NCBI GenBank assembly: GCA_030247885.1 | Contig: JAPDRO010000021.1 | Span: forward strand, 372,001-436,000 | Direction of reading: 5' to 3' | DNA length: 64,000 bases | From: Taxawa tesnikishii (nom. ined.) | Lineage: Eukaryota > Ascomycota > Dothideomycetes > Dothideales | Shown: positions 57,927 to 64,000 of the stretch, piece after piece | Numbering within the stretch: position 1 is the first letter of the stretch | How the letters are laid out: every line of letters begins with the position of its first letter | Notes under the pieces: generated by a model | Told to the model about the DNA's origin: nothing | Seen by the model: the letters and a program-made list of their open reading frames with translations, nothing else | The model's database searches: none | Made by a program: the position numbers and the translations under genes

Positions 57927-59767
57927 ATGCCCATGAATCCAAACGGCTACGACTACCCCGTAGCCATCATTGGCGGCGGACCTGTCGGTCTGGTCTCCTC
58001 AATCTTGCTCTCTCTACACCAAATACCTCACGTGTTGTTCGAACGGTATCCCGATACCAGTATACACCCAAAAGCGTGCGGGCTCAATCAGCGGACTGTG
58101 GAGATCTTCCGCAAGATAGGAGTTGAAGGGGAAGTTCTGAAGCAACGAGCACCTCCGGAAACGGTATGCCGTACTGCATGGTACACGAGTATCGGCCCAT
58201 CGGGTCGGGAAATCACTTCACGACCAGCTTGGGTGGGAAAAGAGGGCGCTCACCAGTTTGCAAGTCCGTCGCCATACTCAATCTTACCGCAAATCCGTCT
58301 GGAACCAATATTAAAGAAACGTGCTTTGGAACTGAACCCTGATGGTATCCGTTACTCTTGCGAGGTTGTGGATGTGGACGAGGAGCTGGGACGCCCTCTC
58401 CTCAGAGTCAAAGACGACAGCGATACCTTCCGGAGTGTGCGAGTTCGTTGTGTGATTGGAGCAGATGGTGGCCGAGGACTAGCGGAAAAGCTCGGTGTAC
58501 GCTGGAACGGTGAGTCTGACATAGTCGAGATGATAACAGCACATATCAAAGCACCGATCAGCCAGCACCACCCGGATCCGAGAGTGTTCCTCTCCTGGTT
58601 CATCAATCCTGCGTTAGGCGGCAGCATCGGTACTGGTTATCTATACCATCTGGGCCCATACCCTTCCACTCCGGAAACTGAGGAATGGGTGTTTGCCTGC
58701 GCGCTTGGTCCTGATGATCCAAAAACTTCACTAGGGACAGCGTACTTGAGCGGATGAACGATACTCTATGCATTCCTGATCTAGACGCTGATATCCTGAG
58801 TCTGAGTCACTGGAACGTCAACGCAAAGACGGTGGAGTCTTATCGGGCACTGCAAGGACGCTTGTTCTTCGTCGGAGACGCCGCTCACCGTGTTCCGCCC
58901 TGGGGCGCGCTCGGCCTGAATAGTGGAATCCAGGACGCGGATAACTTGATCTGGAAGCTTGCCCTTGCTCTCAAACATCCACACAAGAGCTATGACCGTC
59001 TTTTGGATACCTATGATGCAGAAAGACGGCCTATCGGCGAGCGTGTAGCAAGAACAAGCCTGCACAACCTCCAATCACATGCAGGAGTGATGGATGCTGC
59101 GCTCGGTATAGCGCCTACCAACAGTATAGAAGCCAACACCAAAGCCATGGCACAGTATTTCGATGTGACCGACAAAACAGGAGGTGCCAGGCGGCGACAA
59201 GCGATTGCGCAAGCGCTTGAGATCATGGACATTGAGTTTGACGCCCACGGTGCAGAAGTGGGATGGTTCTATCCGTCCGCAGACCTCAACAACGAGGGTA
59301 CAGCGACTCGACATGATGGACAACTTACCAAAGACGGAGAGCTTGACCTGTGCGTCTATCATCCCTCCACCATACCCGGACATCAATTACCGCACGCCTG
59401 GCTGGAAAGGGACAGCAGGCGAGTGTCGACGCGGGACCTCGTACACCTTGCCAAGCTCACCCTCTTCGCGCAAAGTGCGCAACCGTGGGCGGATTTGGCG
59501 CACGATCTAGTGCATGTGGAGATCATCGACCCAAAAATCGGCTGGAAAGATGTCGATGGTGCCTGGAGAGCGCAATGCGGTGTCGGTGCTTCGGGAGCAA
59601 TTTTCGTCAGACCGGATGGAATCGTGGCATACCGAGTGCCGGACAGTGCTTCCGCTGCTAAAGCAAACACAAGCCTGAACGATGTGTTCGCGGAATTAGT
59701 GGCTATTCTGCTGAAAGAGGCAGTGCCTTTGAGTGGAGAGCGATCGGTAGCGCGATACAAGCTGTAG
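57927..59767 (+). CDS. FAD-dependent aromatic-ring monooxygenase (phenol hydroxylase-like)
   Basis: Begins MPMNPNGYDYPVAIIGGGPV. Class A flavoprotein monooxygenase motifs are all present: the dinucleotide fold GGGPVGL (residues 15-21), a QIRLEPIL segment, the DG motif VIGADGGRG and the GD motif LFFVGDAAHRVPPWGALGLN with IQDADNLIWKLA. A thioredoxin-like C-terminal domain of about 180 residues, ending GERSVARYKL, is typical of phenol hydroxylase and related enzymes. These use NADPH and O2 to hydroxylate aromatic rings, in catabolism or in metabolite tailoring. The frame breaks near 58745-58747 (TAC TTG AGC). One more base restores YLERMNDTLCIPDLD and gives 613 residues. No intron seen. Confidence 0.86.
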
Positions 59768-60672
59768 GGGTGTTGTCGAAGAGCTTTTCGAACGAGCAGC
59801 TGGCCGCTGTCGCGTGGCAACAAACATCCCAATTCGCCTGAATATGCACGAAATGTCTAGATGCGGGATGTGTTACGAACGTCCGCAGCGCTTGGCGGAA
59901 GCTACAGAGGCACAAATGACCAATCTGATATATTCTCGTCGAGCCATCAAGTTGTCGTCCCCCTTCATATACCAACGGAAAGCCAGCGCTTCTGACGGGG
60001 TGATGGGATATCAATGCTGCTCGGCGATTGATGTTGAGATTGGACAGTTGTTGATGAGATCTCGCTAGTCGATCACGCAGAATTCAGTGCGAGCAGACAG
60101 AAGAAGCAAACACATCCTCCAAGACTACTCTAGCAGGGGCGACCAGGTCTAGCGTTTTGGTCCCCTCCACTCAATATGGATGCAAACTGAGTTGACGTCT
60201 TACCCAAGCGACTTCGAGAGATGCCAATACTGAGTTAACAGTTTGCACGCAAATAGGATATGCGGGGTTCTAGCGGAGGCCGAAACCTTCCATACACAAA
60301 GGCGGGGATTTAAGTTTTCTTCGATCAAGGTACATTCGGCCGAATGTTACGGTAGATACGATTGCTAGCCCATCAACACGGTAGTATGGAGTAACGACAA
60401 CCATTGGCTGGGTCTCCGGCTTCTCCGCAATGCCCTAGCTTTCTGGGTCTGTCGACATTCCGTATTGAATACGGCGTATTCGATATCCTGGAGCTGGGTT
60501 GAGCGTAAACCCCCTCGCTCAATCTTCACTGCGAGGGCTCGCTGGAAAAGTGACCGAGTTCTGAGTTGCGAGATGTCAAGCCATGGAAAAAGCGTGATGC
60601 GTATAAATCATGAGGTTCCGGCCCATCCTCAACGGCCTAGCCGTGCAAAATACCACCATATAGCGGGCTATC
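59768..60672. other. Intergenic, promoter of the GH106-like locus
   Basis: No gene supported. Contains a CCATTGG (CCAAT-type) site near 60400 and a TATA box (listed separately). Confidence 0.45.
60602..60608 (+). promoter_or_regulatory. TATA-box candidate for GH106-like locus
   Basis: TATAAAT about 65-70 bp upstream of the ATG at 60673, at a suitable distance for a core promoter. Confidence 0.45.
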
Positions 60673-62863
60673 ATGGTTAGGAAGACGCTTCTGCCAGTGC
60701 TGTTATCAGCTTTAGCCGCGCGCCATTCAATCGCAACAGGGACAAACGATCAAACTGGAGCCAACATTGACTTTGGCACCTTCGCCAGCCCTTCATCTAA
60801 CGTGCAGCCTCGTTTTCGTTATTGGATCCCGGACGCCTCAGTCAACACCAGCCAGGTCGCCGCCGATATCAAGGATGCCGGTCGAGTCGGTGCTGGCGGC
60901 GTGGAAGTACTCGGCTATTACAATTACGGCGATGTCGGATCGGACGTGTACCCGATTCCTACGGACTGGACGAAGTATGGGTGGGGCACGCCAGCCTGGA
61001 GACAAGTACAAGACGCCGCACTGGAAGCTACGAAGGAAGCCGGCCTCGTTTTAGACCTTGCGCTTGGCCCCAATCAAGGCGCTGGCGTACCTGCTTCAGT
61101 CGACACAGATGGACTTCAGTGGGACCTTGCTCCGTTCCACGTGACGGTGCCTCTAGGTGGAACCTATGACGCTGAGCTCCCCGGTTGGGGCTCTGGAAAG
61201 CTTGTCGCTGCAGTCACAGGTTTGCTGACTACATCCGTCAATCAGACCGTCCTGGCTGAAGGTTTCTTCGGTGGCACTCCGTACAATCAGACGCTTAACA
61301 CGCTGTCGACCGATTCCTTGACGGATGTTACGCAGCAAGTCGGGACGAATGGCCATGTCTCTCTACAGTTTCCTTCCAATGTTGAAGGGCTGAACTTTAC
61401 GCTTTTTGCATACTATCTTATCCATACCGAACACCGAGAACAGCAGACGCCGTCGCTGATCATACCTGGTGTTCCGCAGTCGCCAGTGACTACATTCTGG
61501 CAGAACGGAAGTTGGATTGTTGATCACTTTTCCAGTTCGGGAGCTCAGGTATGCTGCAAGGCGACTGATGTCATTCCATCCTCACACTGACGTTATTCGC
61601 AGGTCGTAATCGACTTCTGGGAAGCATACTTGCTGAACGGCAGCAACACTGCGGAACTGATTAAGGAGGTAGGCAACTACGTTTGGGAAGACAGTCAAGC
61701 TATACGGTTCCAGTGTTGCAGCCAACACCAGCTATGTCAACAGTACCATTTCCCAGATCGCCTCGCTGGAGAACGTCCATACGGTACCTTATGTCGACCT
61801 TGAGCAATCCCTGACCTCTCTTGGAATCACGCCGCGCACCGCCATCACAACCAACCGTACAGCTGGGACTACCTGGTTCACCAACTGGCGCGAAGATGGT
61901 GACATCACCTACGTATTCGTATACAACGATGCCACAGGCCTACCAAGAGGAACTGGTGCCTCTTCCGGGAACATCACATTCGCGAGTACGGGAACTCCAT
62001 TCGTATACGACGCCTAGACCGGTGTCGTCTCCCACGTTGTCCAATACCAGCAATCGGCAGGCAGCACCACAATTCCGATCAGCCTAGTGGGCAATCAGAC
62101 GATAATCATAGGTTTCCAACCCCAAGATTCCTCCTCTAGGTCTCGACCTCATATAACGCATGCCTCGGGATCCCTAACACCCCTTGCTTGGTCCAGCTCA
62201 AACTACCCCCATCACAGCGTCGTCGCAAACGGTGGTTCAGGATCCTGTACACTCCACCTCTCTAATGGCTCCTCTGTCACTCTGCCAGCCTCAGTTGCGC
62301 CCATCACCCTCAGCAATTGGACCCTAACCATCGAGTCCTGGACCGCACCAGCGGACCTCTACGACGTTGAAGGCACCGTCAAAACAAGTACAACCTACAC
62401 CCTCTCCTCCTTAGTCCCCTGGTCTCGCATCCCGAGCTACAATCTTACCAACGTCTCTGGGCGTGGGTACTACAGCACTACGTTCTCCTGGCCTCCATCA
62501 CCTTCATCTTCTTCTCCAACTCCCTCGGGCGCCACTATCGATTTCGGACCCGTAGTCCACACGCTCCGCGTCTTCGTCAACGGCGTCCAGCTCCCACCTC
62601 TAGACGTCACGGCCGCCAAGGCTGATTTGTCAGGATATCTAAGAAGGGGCGAGAACACTGTGGAAGCCGTCGTTGCGACTCCATTGGGGAATGTGCTGAG
62701 GCCGATTTGGAGGGATATCAGGACGTATGGCGCAAACTTGTATGACAGTGCGCTTGGGCAGGCGATCAGCCAGCTAGCCGGACTTGACCTGGCACCGCCG
62801 GTTGCGGAGTATGGGCTCGTGAGGGATGTGGTGGTGGAGCCGTACTATGCGGTGGAGATTTAG
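60673..62863 (+). pseudogene. Secreted GH106-like (alpha-L-rhamnosidase family) gene, internally deleted
   Basis: The start (ATG 60673) encodes a signal peptide (MVRKTLLPVLLSALAA) and the family N-terminus: RFRYWIPDASVNTSQVAADI, GGVEVLGYYNYG, DWTKYGWGTPAWRQVQDAAL, LGPNQGAGVPA and DGLQWDLAPFHVTVPLGG. An intron at 61549-61602 is intact. After GNYVWEDS (about 61695) the frame is lost and resumes directly in the far C-terminal part (KLYGSSVAANTSYVNSTISQ), so several hundred residues of the catalytic core appear to be missing. That downstream frame carries a TAG at 62015-62017, where the family has a Trp (VYDAWTG), and then runs open to 62863. The full-length family would be GH106-like exo-rhamnosidases acting on pectin or glycosides. 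This copy should be inactive. Confidence 0.7.
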
Positions 62864-63368
62864 GGGTTTGGAAGTGGGGGAAGGAGTTTTTGCGGACAAT
62901 CCGGAAGATAGCATCTGGATGTGTCACTGAGGGGAGTGAAAGCTGCGGCTGATGTCTCCGTTACCAGCACGCTAGCCAGGGCGGTGAGCTCCGGCGTGAT
63001 CGAGCCTGTCCTGCTGTAATCACAACTGCGCAGAGGACGAATATCTCGCTTTCATCTCTGCTGCTCTCCTCTCGCACTCGAGATTGACTTCCAGGCTACC
63101 ACTGAGAGTGAAAGCAATCCAAACATCGATAGATGGAGGACTGGTACAGGAGCTCGGTACGCGAAGCTGATCGTGTATTGCTTCGCGTGTTCACGAAGCT
63201 ATTCGCGTATCACTTCGGGTGTTCGCGAAGCTGTTCGCGTATTGCTTCGCGTGTCCGCGCCGGGCTTCCCGCACGGCGCCTGTCCTTATTCGGCAATGTG
63301 TTCAATTCAATCAATGCTGCTCGACAAAGGGTGGTATCTTACAATCTCGAAACAAGCAAACACACCGT
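62864..63368. other. Intergenic spacer with palindromic tandem repeat
   Basis: Lies between the GH106-like pseudogene and the 3' end of the GPI-protein gene. Holds the 32-bp repeat listed separately; otherwise nothing recognised. Confidence 0.5.
63160..63255. repeat. Three tandem copies of a 32-bp palindromic unit
   Basis: Units at 63160-63191, 63192-63223 and 63224-63255, adjacent and without spacers. In units 1 and 3 the arms CGCGAAGC and GCTTCGCG are exact reverse complements around a 12-bp loop, so each could form a hairpin. Unit 2 has changes in both arms. Confidence 0.85.
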
Positions 63369-64000
63369 CTACAAGACCAAAACACCCGCCATAGCGGCCA
63401 AAAGACCGAACCCAGCAGCCCCAGTCCTGACCACGCTTCCACTGTTCCCGGTCTGCGAGGCAGCGGTCGCAGACGAAGATTGCGTAGCACTGCCCGTAGC
63501 CGAACCGCTGGCGGTCGTAGTCATGCTCGCACTTCCGCTCGCCGAGCCCGCCAACGCAGACTCGATCGACGTGATTGCCGACGAAGCCGCTGACGCGCTG
63601 GCACTTCCACTCGCGCCCCCAGCCGCAACACCCCCAGCTGTACCCGCAGCCGTCGTCGCGCTGGCCGTGTTGCTCGCCACGCCAGAGCCGGTACCAGCGG
63701 CGCCCGTGGCGACGACGTACAGCGTTCCCAGCTCGCTCGCCTCGACGGTCGTGATGCCGTTCGTTTGGAAGTCGGCGCCGCTTCCGCCCAGGCTCTGGCT
63801 GCAGACTGCTCCGCTGCTGGGGGTGATTTTGCAGTCTGCGACCGCGGTGGCGGATTCTTCGGCGTCGGCGATGGAGTAGGCGATTGTGGATGGGCCGGCT
63901 GTGATGGTCATCTGTCGTTTGAATACAGGTTAGTTCATGTTGCCATGTGGTAAATGTGGGGCTTGGAAAGGGGGCCAAGGGCGTACGCCAGGGTAGAGAC
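63369..64000 (-). CDS. GPI-anchored Ser/Ala/Gly-rich secreted protein, C-terminal part (5' end outside window)
   Basis: The last exon is 63911-63369. It joins across an intron (63912-63986, GTACGC...GACAG) to a piece of the upstream exon at 63987-64000 (reads LYPG, then MTITAGPSTIAY). Two cysteines (ADCKITPSSGAVC) suggest a disulfide. A repetitive Ala/Ser/Gly/Thr-rich stalk of about 90 residues follows (ASGSASASAASSAITS), and a hydrophobic end (GAAGFGLLAAMAGVLVL) without a tail is a GPI-attachment signal. Such proteins are cell-wall or surface proteins. The start lies beyond 64000. Confidence 0.75.

Overview
The window looks like nuclear DNA of a filamentous ascomycete (Pezizomycotina, most likely Dothideomycetes; the class is inference). 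Genes are split by many short GT-AG introns (about 46-150 nt) with CTAAC/CTGAC-like branch sites. The gene set is typical of such fungi: fungal phytochrome, UstYa-like protein, HET-domain protein, YANK-type kinase and GPI-anchored Ser/Ala-rich protein. Family names rest on motifs I recognise, not on a database search.

Layout. 1-1218: 3' end of a survivin-type BIR1 gene. 2940-3857: SIS-domain sugar isomerase-like gene. 4944-5683: ribosomal protein L15. 6490-10436: HECT ubiquitin ligase (HUL4-like). 11657-16283 (-): phytochrome histidine kinase. 18923-20050: UBC8-type E2. 22178-24254: STK32/YANK kinase. 25210-27201: secreted type-B carboxylesterase. 28688-29773: mitochondrial oxoglutarate/malate-type carrier. 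30235-31620: NSE2 SUMO ligase. 31784-32822 (-): single-pass membrane protein. 33553-35038: HET plus ZZ-finger protein. 35139-37015 (-): Kef/NHE-like cation-proton antiporter. 37612-38507 (-) and 39464-40356 (-): a CmcJ/AsaB-like oxygenase and a UstYa-like protein, a possible small secondary-metabolism pair. 43557-45528 and 47096-48946 (-): unrecognised conserved-looking proteins. 49401-50938 (-): amidohydrolase. 51723-53318: SWP73/RSC6-type SWIB protein. 54159-55531: decayed DUF6604-like gene. 55958-57464 (-): BFR2/AATF. 57927-59767: FAD monooxygenase. 60673-62863: broken GH106-like gene. 63369-64000 (-): C-terminus of a GPI-anchored protein.

The genes do not form one operon-like system. Housekeeping functions (ribosome, SSU processome, chromatin remodelling, SMC5/6 SUMOylation, ubiquitin) are interspersed with accessory loci (HET, UstYa/CmcJ, DUF6604, GH106 remnant).

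A dominant feature is reading-frame breakage. At least a dozen otherwise well-conserved genes need one to four single-base corrections, almost always one missing base and usually in a C/G or A/T run. This is best explained by homopolymer errors in the assembly. Two loci (DUF6604-like and GH106-like) show additional damage that such errors do not explain and look like true pseudogenes. The most unusual gene-structure signal is in the UBC8 gene, where the conserved reading frame is restored if two complete introns flank an exon of a single nucleotide.
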